A DNA stretch of 64,000 nt from Dyella sp. BiH032 (GCF_031954525.1 NZ_CP134867.1:2108001-2172000); one strand, 5' to 3'; positions 28,492 to 37,556 are shown, numbered from the stretch's first letter. Made by a program: numbers and translations. The notes: generated from the letters alone by a model not told the origin.

Positions 28492-29202
28492 ATGCAACTG
28501 CTGCAGCAGCCGGCTTACGTCCTCCACGCCCGGCCCTACCGGGAGACCTCGCTGCTGCTGGAGTGCCTCACGCTCGAGCATGGCCGTCTCGGTGTGGTGG
28601 CGCGCGGCGTACGGCGCGAGCGCGCCAAACTGCAGCGTTCGCAACTGGAGCCGTTCCAGCCGCTGGCGTTCGACCTGCTGCTGCGCGGTGAGCTGGCTAC
28701 CTTGCAGGGCGCGGAAAACACCGGCTCGCCGCGCCGCCTCGTCGGCGACGCCGGCCTGGCCGGCCTCTATCTCAATGAATTGGTGGTGCGCCTGACCGGC
28801 CGTCAGGACCCGCACCCGGAGCTGTTCCAGGCCTACGCGGTCACCTTGGACCGCATGGCGGCCGGCGACCCTCTGGCGTGGACGCTGCGCCGGTTCGAGC
28901 GCGATCTGCTCGACGCGATCGGTTATGGCCTGCAACTGGAGTACGAAGGGGAGTCCGGCGAGCCGCTCGATCCGCAGCGGCATTACCGCTACCAGGTGGA
29001 GCAGGGGCCCGCACCCTGCCGCCCGGACCTTCCGCATGCCTTGCGCGGCAGCGATCTGCTGGCGCTGTCGATGGACGCCATGCCCGATGCGGCCGGCTTG
29101 TCCGCGTTGCGGACGATGATGCGCGACGTCATCCGGTTCCATCTTGGCGGCGCCGAGCTGCGCGCCTGGCACGTGCTGGCCGCGGCGCTGTCTCGCCGCT
29201 GA
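28492..29202 (+). CDS. recO: DNA repair protein RecO
   Basis: 236 aa. Loads RecA onto SSB-coated single-stranded DNA together with RecR. The N-terminal OB-fold begins QQPAYVLHARPYRETSLLLE and includes HGRLGVVARGVRRERAKLQ. The helical C-terminal domain (about 80-236) lacks the zinc cysteines found in some homologues, as in other gammaproteobacteria. It follows era in the conserved cluster and ends 6 bp from the convergent REC-HPt gene. Confidence 0.94.
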   Translation: MQLLQQPAYVLHARPYRETSLLLECLTLEHGRLGVVARGVRRERAKLQRSQLEPFQPLAFDLLLRGELATLQGAENTGSPRRLVGDAGLAGLYLNELVVRLTGRQDPHPELFQAYAVTLDRMAAGDPLAWTLRRFERDLLDAIGYGLQLEYEGESGEPLDPQRHYRYQVEQGPAPCRPDLPHALRGSDLLALSMDAMPDAAGLSALRTMMRDVIRFHLGGAELRAWHVLAAALSRR

Positions 29203-29208
29203 CAGGGC

Positions 29209-29976
29209 TCAGGGCCGGGGCACCAGTGCCTCGATGGTGTGCCGCAGGGTGGTGCGGAAGCGATCATGCAGGGCGGGCGGCACCGGGCGCCCCTGGCGCA
29301 TCCGTTCCTGCAATTGCACTACTCGCGCCGCCAGCGCCGTGGCGCCGCAGAAGCCGCACGAGCCGCGCAGCTTGTGCAGGCGATCGCCGAAGCCGGCGTC
29401 GGTCAGCGCGATGTCCAGCTCCTGATAGATGCTCACCAGTTCGTCGCGCAGCAGGGCGCGCATGGCGAGCATGATCTGCTCGCTGCCGGCGCTGGCCAGG
29501 CCTTGCGCGTCGTCGAGCAGCGGTTGTGCGTCCGGCTGCACCAGCGCGACGACGCGGCGCAGGTCGGAGAGATCGCAGGGCTTCTGCAGCACCTCGCTGA
29601 ACCCCTGGGAGAGCAGGCGCTGCCGTTCGGTCGCGTCCATCTCGGCGCTGGTCGCCACGGCGGTGCTTTCGGCGGAGGGAGCCGCGGGGTCGCCGCGCAG
29701 TTCGGTCAGCACCTGCTGCGCGCCGGCGCCCGGCATGCGGCAATCGAGCAGGAGCAGGTCGTACGCCTCCTGCCGGCCGCGCGCGATGGCCGCCGGGCCG
29801 TCGTCGCAGGATTCGGCATCCAGGCCCAGGGTGCGCATGGCTTCCACCAGGAAAAGCCGGCTGGCCGGATCGTCGTCGGCCACCAGCACGCGGAGCACAT
29901 GACTACCGGGCGCATGACGGCCTGGCGGACCGGCGGGCGAGCCGTTGGAAGGCGTGTTGAACATTGACGAGTCCAT
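29209..29976 (-). CDS. Two-domain phosphorelay protein: receiver (REC) plus histidine phosphotransfer (HPt)
   Basis: 255 aa. The REC domain (about 27-145) has the acidic triplet ADDDP (34-36), phosphoacceptor Asp78 in LLLLDCRMPG and Lys in LQKPCDL. The HPt domain (about 165-250) carries His201 in DRLHKLRGSCGFCGA, the classic HxLKGS-CG-xGA helix. No DNA-binding or enzymatic output domain. It probably shuttles phosphate between a hybrid kinase and a response regulator encoded elsewhere. It converges on recO; the same neighbour pair occurs in xanthomonads as I recall. The first 26 residues are low-complexity. Confidence 0.9.
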   Translation of the reverse strand: MDSSMFNTPSNGSPAGPPGRHAPGSHVLRVLVADDDPASRLFLVEAMRTLGLDAESCDDGPAAIARGRQEAYDLLLLDCRMPGAGAQQVLTELRGDPAAPSAESTAVATSAEMDATERQRLLSQGFSEVLQKPCDLSDLRRVVALVQPDAQPLLDDAQGLASAGSEQIMLAMRALLRDELVSIYQELDIALTDAGFGDRLHKLRGSCGFCGATALAARVVQLQERMRQGRPVPPALHDRFRTTLRHTIEALVPRP

Positions 29977-30009
29977 GTCGTTCAGCTGGTTTTGGCAGAA
30001 TGGCGCGAC

Positions 30010-32031
30010 ATGCGCCCGACATCAAGCCACCTTTTGTTCTATTTGTGCATCGTGTTCGGTTTCGCCGCGGCGCTTCCCGCCCGTGCGGACATCGTGCTCG
30101 GAGCCAAGCAATTGGCGGCCCCTGGGGTGAAATTGCAGGACGTGCAGGTGCGCATCGCCGAGGATGCCGACGGTGGCCTGCAACTGGCGATCCGCGCCGC
30201 CAAGGCCGAACTGCCGGCGCTTGGCTGGCGGCGTGTCGGGGTGGACCTGCGCGGCGGGCTATCGCGGGATCCGCATCTGCGCTGGCTGTTCGACGGCGAC
30301 CTGCGCTTGGCCGGCGCATCTGGCGGGGCTTGGAACGACGCCAAGCTTTCGCTGGTGCTGGACGAGGCGGCCAACACCCTCCAGGTCGACCTCAACCAGG
30401 GCAAGTCCCTGGCCAGTGCGGCGCTGCCGCTCGACCAGCCCACGCACGCCCAGATCAGCCTCAAGGGGCTGCCGGCCGGGTGGTTGCAGGGCCTGCTCGG
30501 GACCATGTGGTCAGGCCGCACGACCGCCGGGCGACTGGACGCCGACATGGCGCTGGACGTGGAGGACGCCGGCGTACAGGCCTCCGGCCAGTTCGGCCTG
30601 GCTGACGTCGGCTTCGACACGCCTTCGGGCACTCTGGCCGGACAGCGCGTCAATGGCTCCGGCCGCCTCAGCGTCGATACCACCGGTGGTCCGGCCAGGA
30701 TCAGCCTGGATGCCAGCCTGCGCGGCGGCGAACTGCTGCTGGGGCCGATCTACGCCCGCCTGCCGGATCACCCGGTGCAGCTGGGGCTCGATGCGAGCGC
30801 GCGCAACGGCGCCCTGGATCTGAGCCGGCTGCGCGTGGGCGACGCGGACGCCATGCAGCTGGACGGCTCGCTGGCGTTCGATGCCAAGGGCGAACTGCAG
30901 AAGCTCAAGTTGGACCGTTTCCAGGCCAGCTTCCCCGCGGCTTATCAGCGCTATGGCCAGTCCTGGCTGGCTACGCTCGGCCTGCGCAACATGCGCATCG
31001 CCGGCCAGCTCTCGGCGACGCTGGACCTGGCGGCCGACGGTCCCCGCGCGTTCTCCTTCGATACGGACGGCCTGGACGTGGCCGACGGCGAAGGGCGCCT
31101 GGCTGTCGACGGCCTGCGCGGCGGCATGGACTGGGCGGCGCGCGGCACCCGTCCCGCCACCACGCTGAACTGGCGCAGCGTGCAGATCTACCGGCTGATG
31201 CATGGTGCGGCGCAGACCGCCTGGCAAAGCCGCGACGGCAGCCTGGGGTTGCAGAAGCCGGTGGACGTGCCCTTGCTCAACGGCCGCTTGCGCGTGGCGA
31301 ACCTCGACTGGCGACCGGCCGCCGCCAAGGGCCGGCGCCTGACCACCTCCCTGGCGCTCACCGGCGTGGACATGTCGGCTTTCAGCCGTGCCATGGGCTG
31401 GCCGGAATTTCCCGGCACCCTCGGCGGCGCGATCCCGGCGCTGCGCTGGGTGGACGACCGCATCGAACTCGAAGGCGGGCTTTCGGTGAACGTGTTCGAC
31501 GGCTTCGTCGACGTCACCCGCATGTCGCTGCAGGACCCGTTCGGCAACAGCCCGGTGCTCGCCGGCGACGTCACGCTGCGCCAGCTCGACCTGGGCGCCA
31601 TGACCAGCGTCTTCGACATCGGCAGCATTACCGGCCGCATGGACGGAACGATCCAGAACCTGCGACTGGTGAACTGGACTCCGGTCGCCTTCGATGCGCG
31701 CCTGCTGGCCGGCAGCGGCGGACGCATCAGCCAGCGCGCGGTCAACAGCATCGTCTCGGTGGGTGGCGGCGGCATCGCCGCCGGGCTGCAGGGGGCGATG
31801 CTCCGTCTGTTCAAGAATTTCAGCTACAAGCGCATCGGCCTCAACTGCGTGCTGCAGGGAAGCGTGTGCCGCATGAGCGGCCTGGACAGCGACGGCGACG
31901 GCTACACTATCGTCGAAGGCAGCGGGCTGCCGCGGCTCCAGGTCGTGGGCCACCAGACCCAGGTGGACTGGCCGACGCTGGTGCGGCGTCTGAAGGCCGC
32001 GACGGAAAGCGGCGGGCCTGAAGTCCGTTGA
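30010..32031 (+). CDS. YdbH-family intermembrane AsmA-like protein
   Basis: 673 aa from the ATG at 30010, which begins a signal sequence or membrane anchor (HLLFYLCIVFGFAAALPARA); an in-frame ATG at 29992 adds six residues. The body is a long run of repeating beta-strands of the AsmA/YdbH type. The C-terminal domain has the YdbH pattern VNSIVSVGGGGIAAGLQGA and FKNFSYKRIGLNCVLQGSVC, ending near SGLPRLQVVGH. In E. coli YdbH works redundantly with TamB and YhdP in moving phospholipid to the outer membrane. The next gene encodes the YdbL-like partner, which supports the assignment. Confidence 0.8.
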   Translation: MRPTSSHLLFYLCIVFGFAAALPARADIVLGAKQLAAPGVKLQDVQVRIAEDADGGLQLAIRAAKAELPALGWRRVGVDLRGGLSRDPHLRWLFDGDLRLAGASGGAWNDAKLSLVLDEAANTLQVDLNQGKSLASAALPLDQPTHAQISLKGLPAGWLQGLLGTMWSGRTTAGRLDADMALDVEDAGVQASGQFGLADVGFDTPSGTLAGQRVNGSGRLSVDTTGGPARISLDASLRGGELLLGPIYARLPDHPVQLGLDASARNGALDLSRLRVGDADAMQLDGSLAFDAKGELQKLKLDRFQASFPAAYQRYGQSWLATLGLRNMRIAGQLSATLDLAADGPRAFSFDTDGLDVADGEGRLAVDGLRGGMDWAARGTRPATTLNWRSVQIYRLMHGAAQTAWQSRDGSLGLQKPVDVPLLNGRLRVANLDWRPAAAKGRRLTTSLALTGVDMSAFSRAMGWPEFPGTLGGAIPALRWVDDRIELEGGLSVNVFDGFVDVTRMSLQDPFGNSPVLAGDVTLRQLDLGAMTSVFDIGSITGRMDGTIQNLRLVNWTPVAFDARLLAGSGGRISQRAVNSIVSVGGGGIAAGLQGAMLRLFKNFSYKRIGLNCVLQGSVCRMSGLDSDGDGYTIVEGSGLPRLQVVGHQTQVDWPTLVRRLKAATESGGPEVR

Positions 32032-32102
32032 GCCTTCATTCGCTGGCGCGGCGTCTCTGGTCGAGGACCGCCCAGCATCAAGCCATCCAAGGAGTGCCGA
32101 TC

Positions 32103-32714
32103 ATGCGCAAGCTCGCTTATGTCCTGTTGACCTCGCTGTTCGTCGCCCTGGTCGGCTGCGTGACCATCAATGTGTACTTCCCCGAGGCCGCCGCGCAGAA
32201 GGCGGCCGACCAGTTCATCGGCACGGTGCTGGACAACGCCAAGCCGGCCGCCAAGAGCGGCGACGAGAGCGACGCCAAGCCCGCACCGGCCAATCCCGGC
32301 AAGCAGCCGTCGGCGATGCTGCTGGATCTCCTCATTCCCGCCGCCTATGCGGCCGACACGCCCGACATCCGCATCCAGACCAGCACGAGCGAAGCGATCC
32401 GCGCCCGCATGCAGCAGCGCTTCCAGGGCAGCCTGGGCGCGCTGTTCGACAGCGGGGCGGTGGGCTTCACCCGGGACGGCCTGGTGACCGTGCGCGATGC
32501 CTCCAAGGTGCCGTTGAACCAGCGCGCCGAAGTCAACGCGACCGTGGCCGACGAGAACCGCGACCGCAGCGCGCTGTACCGCGAGGTCGCCAACGCCAAC
32601 GGTCACGCCGAATGGGAGCCGCAGATCCGCGCCACCTTCGCCAAGGGCTGGATCGAGCGGGCTCGCGCCGGCTGGTATTATCAGGACCCTTCGGGCGCCT
32701 GGAAGCAGAAGTAA
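32103..32714 (+). CDS. YdbL-like DUF1318 lipoprotein with a YnbE-like N-terminus
   Basis: 203 aa. A lipoprotein signal peptide (MRKLAYVLLTSLFVALVGC) places the lipidated Cys at residue 19. It is followed by VTINVYFPEAAAQKAAD, reminiscent of the strand in YnbE, then a Lys/Ala/Pro linker (about 45-70) and a DUF1318 domain (about 95-203). The domain ends VANANGHAEWEPQIRATFAK and ARAGWYYQDPSGAWKQK. It lies 72 bp after the YdbH gene with a strong AAGGAG site. In E. coli YnbE and YdbL are two separate proteins acting with YdbH. Here one protein seems to carry both features and no separate YnbE gene is present. Confidence 0.8.
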   Translation: MRKLAYVLLTSLFVALVGCVTINVYFPEAAAQKAADQFIGTVLDNAKPAAKSGDESDAKPAPANPGKQPSAMLLDLLIPAAYAADTPDIRIQTSTSEAIRARMQQRFQGSLGALFDSGAVGFTRDGLVTVRDASKVPLNQRAEVNATVADENRDRSALYREVANANGHAEWEPQIRATFAKGWIERARAGWYYQDPSGAWKQK

Positions 32715-32784
32715 CGCCGCGCCTGTTCTCCTCTTTTCGCGCCCGGACCGTACGATCCGGGCGCGCGCTTTTTGCACGGGTCCC

Positions 32785-34098
32785 ATGAAAGAATTCGAAG
32801 CCACCATCACCGACCTCAGCCACGACGGCCGCGGCGTCGCCCGCGTCGACGGCAAAGCCGTCTTCGTCTCCGGCGCGCTGCCCGGGGAAGAGGTGTTGCT
32901 GCGCATCCGCCGCCGCCATCGCAACTTCGACGAAGCCGAGACGGTGGAGCTGCGTACCCGCTCGCCGCATCGCGTCGAACCGCGTTGCCGCCACTACGGT
33001 CAATGCAGCGGCTGCGCCCTGCAGCACTTGGATGCCGAATCGCAGATCGCCGCCAAGCAGCGCGTGCTGGCGGAGAACTTCGAGCGCATCGGCAAGGTGG
33101 CCCCCGCCGCATGGCTGCCGCCGCTGGTCGATGCCCCGTGGGGCTATCGCCGCAAGGGACGGTTGTCGGTGCGCAACGTGGCGAAGAAGGGCCGCGTGCT
33201 GGTCGGCTTCCGCGAAGAGGACAACCCGCGCTTCGTCGCCGACATCACCCAGTGCGAAGTCGTGCATCCGGCACTCGGCCCCAAGATCGGCCTGCTCGGT
33301 GAACTGGTCAGCGCGCTCGATGCCGCGGGCGACATCGCGCAGATCGAATTCGCGGCCGGCGACGAAACGGTCGCCCTGGTGTTCCGCCACCTCAAGCCCC
33401 TGAGCGAAGGCGACCTGGCCAAGCTCAAGGCCTTCGGCCAGGAGCACGATTTCGCTATCTATCTGCAACCGGGCGGCATCAGCAGCGTGCACCCGCTGTG
33501 GCCGGAGCAGCCGCGCCTCGCGTTCCGCATCGACGCGGGTGAGGGCGTGCCGGACGTCGAACTGGAGTTCCGCCCGCTGGATTTCGTGCAGGTCAACGCC
33601 GGCATGAACCGCAGCATGATGGCCCGCGCGCTGGAACTGCTGGACCCGCAGCCCACCGACCGGGTGCTCGACCTGTTCTGCGGCCTCGGCAACTTCACCC
33701 TGCCGATCGCCCGCCGCGTGGCGGAAGTGGTGGGCGTAGAGGGCGAGCACGGGCTGGTCGAGCGCGCGGCGGCGAACGCCATGCGCAACGGTATTTCCAA
33801 CGCGCGGTTCGAGGTCGCCAATCTGTTCGAGGACCAGCGCGGCACGTCCTGGGCGCGCCAGCCCTGGGACAAGCTGTTGCTCGACCCGCCGCGCGCCGGC
33901 GCCGACAAGGTGCTGGAGTACCTGCCGCATCGCGAGACCCGTCGCATCGTGTACGTGTCCTGCCATCCGGGATCGCTCGCCCGCGACGCCGGTATCCTGG
34001 TGCAGAAGCACGGGTTCCGCCTCAGCGCGGCCGGCGTGATGGACATGTTCCCGCACACCGCGCACGTGGAGTCCATCGCCCTGTTCGAGCGCGACTGA
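32785..34098 (+). CDS. rlmD: 23S rRNA (uracil-1939-C5)-methyltransferase RlmD
   Basis: 437 aa. The TRAM domain occupies 1-60. Four-cysteine iron-sulfur ligands Cys68, Cys74 and Cys77 (PRCRHYGQCSGC) are joined by a later Cys in ITQCEVVHP. The SAM-binding domain begins RVLDLFCGLGNFTLPIA. Further family blocks are LLLDPPRAGA and the catalytic nucleophile in YVSCHPGSLARD. It methylates U1939 of 23S rRNA. Five nucleotides separate it from the CYTH gene, so it begins a tightly packed run to 36207. Confidence 0.95.
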   Translation: MKEFEATITDLSHDGRGVARVDGKAVFVSGALPGEEVLLRIRRRHRNFDEAETVELRTRSPHRVEPRCRHYGQCSGCALQHLDAESQIAAKQRVLAENFERIGKVAPAAWLPPLVDAPWGYRRKGRLSVRNVAKKGRVLVGFREEDNPRFVADITQCEVVHPALGPKIGLLGELVSALDAAGDIAQIEFAAGDETVALVFRHLKPLSEGDLAKLKAFGQEHDFAIYLQPGGISSVHPLWPEQPRLAFRIDAGEGVPDVELEFRPLDFVQVNAGMNRSMMARALELLDPQPTDRVLDLFCGLGNFTLPIARRVAEVVGVEGEHGLVERAAANAMRNGISNARFEVANLFEDQRGTSWARQPWDKLLLDPPRAGADKVLEYLPHRETRRIVYVSCHPGSLARDAGILVQKHGFRLSAAGVMDMFPHTAHVESIALFERD

Positions 34099-34103
34099 CT
34101 GCC

Positions 34104-34631
34104 ATGGGCGTCGAGATCGAGCGCAAGTTCCTCCTCCACGGCGACGGCTGGCGCAGCCTGGTCGAAAGCACCGAGCGCCTGGCGCAGGGTTATCTCGTCG
34201 GCGCGGAGGCACTGCGTACCGGCGTGTCCCGCGCCTCGGTGCGCGCCCGCATCGCCGGCGACCGCGCGTGGCTCAACATCAAGTCGGCCCGGCTGGGCAT
34301 CGAGCGGGCGGAATTCGAGTACGCCATTCCCGTCGCCGACGCCGAGTCCATGCTGGCGGAGCTTTGCGACGGCGTGCTGGAGAAATTTCGTCACCTTGTC
34401 ACCGTGGATGGCGTAACGTTCGAGATCGACGAATTCCTCGGCGACAACGCCGGCCTGGTGGTCGCCGAAGTGGAACTCGATGCGCCGGATGCGCCTTTCC
34501 CGCGGCCCACCTGGCTGGGGCGGGAGGTGAGCGCACTGCCGCGCTACTACAACGTCAACCTGATCGAGCATCCGTATTCGCGCTGGTCCACCGCCGAGCG
34601 GCATGCCGACGATGCGGAGGAGCGAGCCTGA
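34104..34631 (+). CDS. CYTH-domain triphosphate tunnel protein
   Basis: 175 aa. The N-terminus MGVEIERKFLL contains the ExExK signature (Glu4, Glu6, Lys8) of CYTH enzymes, which bind organic or inorganic triphosphates in a beta-tunnel. Further family residues: RARIAGDRAWLNIKS and VDGVTFEIDEFLG, then LVVAEVELD. Bacterial stand-alone members are mostly inorganic triphosphatases; the N-terminus differs from class IV adenylate cyclases. Its stop overlaps the nagZ start (TGATG). The substrate is not determined from sequence. Confidence 0.88.
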   Translation: MGVEIERKFLLHGDGWRSLVESTERLAQGYLVGAEALRTGVSRASVRARIAGDRAWLNIKSARLGIERAEFEYAIPVADAESMLAELCDGVLEKFRHLVTVDGVTFEIDEFLGDNAGLVVAEVELDAPDAPFPRPTWLGREVSALPRYYNVNLIEHPYSRWSTAERHADDAEERA

Positions 34632-35647
34632 TGCTGATGATCGGCCTGGCCGGACTGGAACTGACCGATGCCGAACGGCGTCGGCTCGTGGCGCCCGGCG
34701 TGTCCGGCGTGCTGCTGTTCGCGCGCAATTTCGCTTCGCGGGAGCAGGTCAGCACCTTGATCGAATCGATCCGCGAGGTCGCCGGCGAGGACATCCTCGT
34801 GGCGGTCGACCAGGAAGGCGGTCCGGTGCAGCGCTTCCGCGACGGCTTCACGCGCCTGCCGGCGCTGGCCAAAGTGGGCGCTGTCTACGACCGCAATCCC
34901 GTCGAAGCCATCCGCCTGGCCGAGGAACATGCCTGGGTGATGGCCAGCGAGATGCGGGCGATCGGCGTCGACTTCAGCTTCGCCCCCGTGGTGGACCTGG
35001 CACGCGGCAACGCCGCCATCGGCACCCGCGCCTTCCATGCCGACCCCGCCGCCGCCGCCGAGCTGGGCCAGGCCTATGTGCGCGGCATGCACCTGGGCGG
35101 CATGGCCGCGGTGCTCAAGCATTTCCCCGGCCATGGTTCGGTGGCGGTGGATACGCACAAGGCCACGGCGGTGGACCCGCGTCCGCTGGAGACGATCCGC
35201 CGCGAAGACCTGCATCCATTCGCCGAATGCATCGAGGCGCGGGTGGAGGCGGTCATGATGGCCCATGTCATCTACCCTGCCGTCGACGCGCAGCCGGCCG
35301 GCTTCTCGAAGCTCTGGATCCGGGACATCCTGCGCGGCGACCTGGGCTTCAAAGGCGCGGTGATCAGCGACGACATCAGCATGGCTGCCGCCGGCGCCGC
35401 CGGCGGTGTGGCCGCGCGTGTGGCGGCCCATCTCGACGTCGGTTGCGATCTGGTATTGGCTTGCTTCCCCGACGTGGTGGACGAGGCCATCGCCGCCGTG
35501 CAGGGCCGCGCCGCCACGGCGCCGGAACGGCTGGCCGCCCTGCGCGGCGCACTGGGCGCCACCTGGGAAGGATTGACCGACAACCCGCAGCGCGACCGTT
35601 TCATCGCGCGCATCACGGCGCTGGACGCCGAGGAAGGCAAGGCATGA
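34631..35647 (+). CDS. nagZ: Beta-N-acetylhexosaminidase NagZ
   Basis: 338 aa cytosolic glycoside hydrolase family 3. Removes GlcNAc from GlcNAc-anhydromuramyl peptides in cell-wall recycling. Motifs: GLELTDAERRRL at the N-terminus, VDQEGGPVQRFR (about 59-70), the family signature KHFPGHGSVAVDTH (about 163-176) with the catalytic His/Asp loop, and the nucleophile region VISDDISMAAA. It starts inside the CYTH stop and ends inside the hpt start (ATGA), so it is translationally coupled on both sides. Confidence 0.96.
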   Translation: MLMIGLAGLELTDAERRRLVAPGVSGVLLFARNFASREQVSTLIESIREVAGEDILVAVDQEGGPVQRFRDGFTRLPALAKVGAVYDRNPVEAIRLAEEHAWVMASEMRAIGVDFSFAPVVDLARGNAAIGTRAFHADPAAAAELGQAYVRGMHLGGMAAVLKHFPGHGSVAVDTHKATAVDPRPLETIRREDLHPFAECIEARVEAVMMAHVIYPAVDAQPAGFSKLWIRDILRGDLGFKGAVISDDISMAAAGAAGGVAARVAAHLDVGCDLVLACFPDVVDEAIAAVQGRAATAPERLAALRGALGATWEGLTDNPQRDRFIARITALDAEEGKA

Positions 35648-36207
35648 GCACCGACGTTTCCGCATCCACCGTTCCGCCGCTCGCCGACGCGTTGGCGAAC
35701 GCCGACCTGCTGTTCGATCGCGGCAGCCTCGAGGGCGTGATCGCCGACATGGGCCGCCGCATCGATACGGCGCTCGACGGCGAACGCGCCGTATTCCTCA
35801 CCGTGATGAACGGGGCGCTGGTGTTCGGCGGCCACCTGGCCCTGGCCATCCGCACCGACCTCGAATTCGACTACGTCCATGCCACGCGCTATCGCGGCAC
35901 CACCTCGGGCAGCGAACTGTATTGGCTGCGCGAGCCGCAGGTTTCGCTCGAAGGGCGCATGGTCCTGCTGGTCGACGACATCCTCGACGAAGGCCACACC
36001 CTGAAGGCCGTGCGCGACGATTGCCTGCGCCGGGGCGCCAAGCGCGTGCTCGTGGTGACGCTGTGCAGCAAGCGGCATGATCGCCTGGTGGAAGGCATCA
36101 CGGCGGATTTCAACGGCGTGGAGCTGCCGGACCGCTACGTCTTCGGCTTCGGCATGGACTACTACGAGCAGGGCCGCAACCTGCCGGGCATCTACGCGCT
36201 GCGCTGA
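35644..36207 (+). CDS. hpt: Hypoxanthine-guanine phosphoribosyltransferase
   Basis: 187 aa. Salvages hypoxanthine and guanine to IMP and GMP using PRPP. The PRPP loop is VLLVDDILDEGHTLK (about 103-117), with VTVMNGALVFGG earlier and YVFGFGMDYYEQGRNLPGIY at the end. The start overlaps the nagZ stop by 4 bp. A long in-frame extension upstream lies antisense-like within nagZ and is not credible. With the MTI phosphorylase at 36813 it forms a purine-salvage pair: that enzyme releases hypoxanthine, the substrate of this one. Confidence 0.93.
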   Translation: MSTDVSASTVPPLADALANADLLFDRGSLEGVIADMGRRIDTALDGERAVFLTVMNGALVFGGHLALAIRTDLEFDYVHATRYRGTTSGSELYWLREPQVSLEGRMVLLVDDILDEGHTLKAVRDDCLRRGAKRVLVVTLCSKRHDRLVEGITADFNGVELPDRYVFGFGMDYYEQGRNLPGIYALR

Positions 36208-36223
36208 GCGCACCTGGGGGCAC

Positions 36224-36778
36224 ATGGACATTCTCGGCATTTCCGGCAGCCTGCGCGCCGCGTCGTTCAACACTGCGCTGCTGCGGGCCGCGCAGGAATT
36301 GGCGCCGGCGGGCATGCGGATCGCCACCCATCGGCTGCACGAGCTGCCGCTGTTCGACCAGGACGTGGAAGAGCAGGGCGACCCGCCGCCGGTCGTGGCG
36401 CTGAAGGATGCGATCGACGCGGCCGATGCCCTGCTGCTGGCCTGTCCCGAATACAACGGCGGCATCAGCGGCGTGCTGAAGAACGCCATCGACTGGGCCT
36501 CCCGCGCCGGACGCGACCGCGCCAAGTCGCCGCTGGCCGGCAAGCTGGTCTGCATCGTCGGCGCCAGCCCCGGCATCACCGGTACCGTGCGCGCCCAGGA
36601 CGCCCTGCGGCTGGTGCTGCGCCGCGCCGGCGCGCGGACCGAGCCGCAGGGCGAGGTGCTGGTGTTCCAGGCGCATACCAAGATCGCGGATGGCAAGCTC
36701 GCGGACGAGCGCACGCGCGACGCGCTGGCCCGCCATCTGCAGGCCTTCGCCGACCGGGTGGCCGCGTCGCGCGGCTGA
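36224..36778 (+). CDS. NAD(P)H-dependent FMN reductase family protein (flavodoxin-like)
   Basis: 184 aa. The N-terminal FMN phosphate loop GISGSLRAASFNTALL (about 5-20), the isoalloxazine loop CPEYNGGISGVLKNAIDW (about 79-96) and the KLVCIVGASPG strand are those of the NADPH-dependent FMN/quinone/chromate reductase family (ChrR/WrbA relatives). The electron acceptor cannot be predicted. It sits 16 bp after hpt and 34 bp before the nucleoside phosphorylase gene, in the same run. Confidence 0.9.
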   Translation: MDILGISGSLRAASFNTALLRAAQELAPAGMRIATHRLHELPLFDQDVEEQGDPPPVVALKDAIDAADALLLACPEYNGGISGVLKNAIDWASRAGRDRAKSPLAGKLVCIVGASPGITGTVRAQDALRLVLRRAGARTEPQGEVLVFQAHTKIADGKLADERTRDALARHLQAFADRVAASRG

Positions 36779-36812
36779 GTTTCTCGATTCGAACCAAGCA
36801 GGAAGATCCTTC

Positions 36813-37556
36813 GTGACCATCGATCTAGCCGTCATCGGCGGCAGCGGCCTCTATAGCTTCCCCGGCCTGGAAAACACGACCCGCCACAGCGTCGAAACGC
36901 CCTACGGCAAGGCGTCCGGCGACGTGGTGATCGGCGACTTCGCCGGCAAGCGCGTGGCCTTCCTGGCGCGTCACGGCGAGAGCCATACCGTGCCGCCGCA
37001 TCGCGTCAATTACCGTGCCAATCTTTGGGCGCTGCATTCGCTGGGTGCGCGAAGTGTGATCGGCGTCAATGCCGTCGGCGGTATCCGCGACGACATGGGG
37101 CCGCGCGTGATCGCGGTGCCAGACCAGGTCATCGATTACACGCACGGCCGCTACACCAGCTTCTGCGACGTGGAAGGCGTCGAGGTGAAGCACATCGATT
37201 TCAGCGAGCCGTACACCGGATCGCTGCGGCGCGAGCTGATCGAGGCGGCGCAGCGCGCCGGCGTGCCCGTCGTCGACGGCGGCTGCTACGGCGCGACCCA
37301 GGGGCCGCGCCTGGAGACCCGGGCGGAGATCGCCCGGATGAAGCGCGACGGCTGCGACCTGGTCGGGATGACCGGCATGCCCGAGGCGGCGCTGGCGCGC
37401 GAACTGGAGCTGGCTTACGCCTGCCTGGCGCTGGTCGCCAATTTCGCCGCTGGCTGCGGTGACGAGGCCGAGATCAGCATTGACGAAATCTTCGCGCACC
37501 TTAAAGCGGCGACGGCGGAAGTGCCCCGCATCCTGGAGGCTTTGCTCAAAAGCTGA
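36813..37556 (+). CDS. S-methyl-5'-thioinosine phosphorylase (MTAP/PNP family)
   Basis: 247 aa with a GTG start (36813), since the protein [20 protein letters not shown] starts like the family and no nearby ATG fits; GGAAG lies 7-11 nt upstream. The phosphate and base sites [20 protein letters not shown] and [14 protein letters not shown] are present, and [19 protein letters not shown] is typical. In Pseudomonas the related enzyme phosphorolyses methylthioinosine to hypoxanthine. The neighbour hpt would salvage that product. An MTA-specific activity is an alternative. Confidence 0.88.
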   Translation: MTIDLAVIGGSGLYSFPGLENTTRHSVETPYGKASGDVVIGDFAGKRVAFLARHGESHTVPPHRVNYRANLWALHSLGARSVIGVNAVGGIRDDMGPRVIAVPDQVIDYTHGRYTSFCDVEGVEVKHIDFSEPYTGSLRRELIEAAQRAGVPVVDGGCYGATQGPRLETRAEIARMKRDGCDLVGMTGMPEAALARELELAYACLALVANFAAGCGDEAEISIDEIFAHLKAATAEVPRILEALLKS

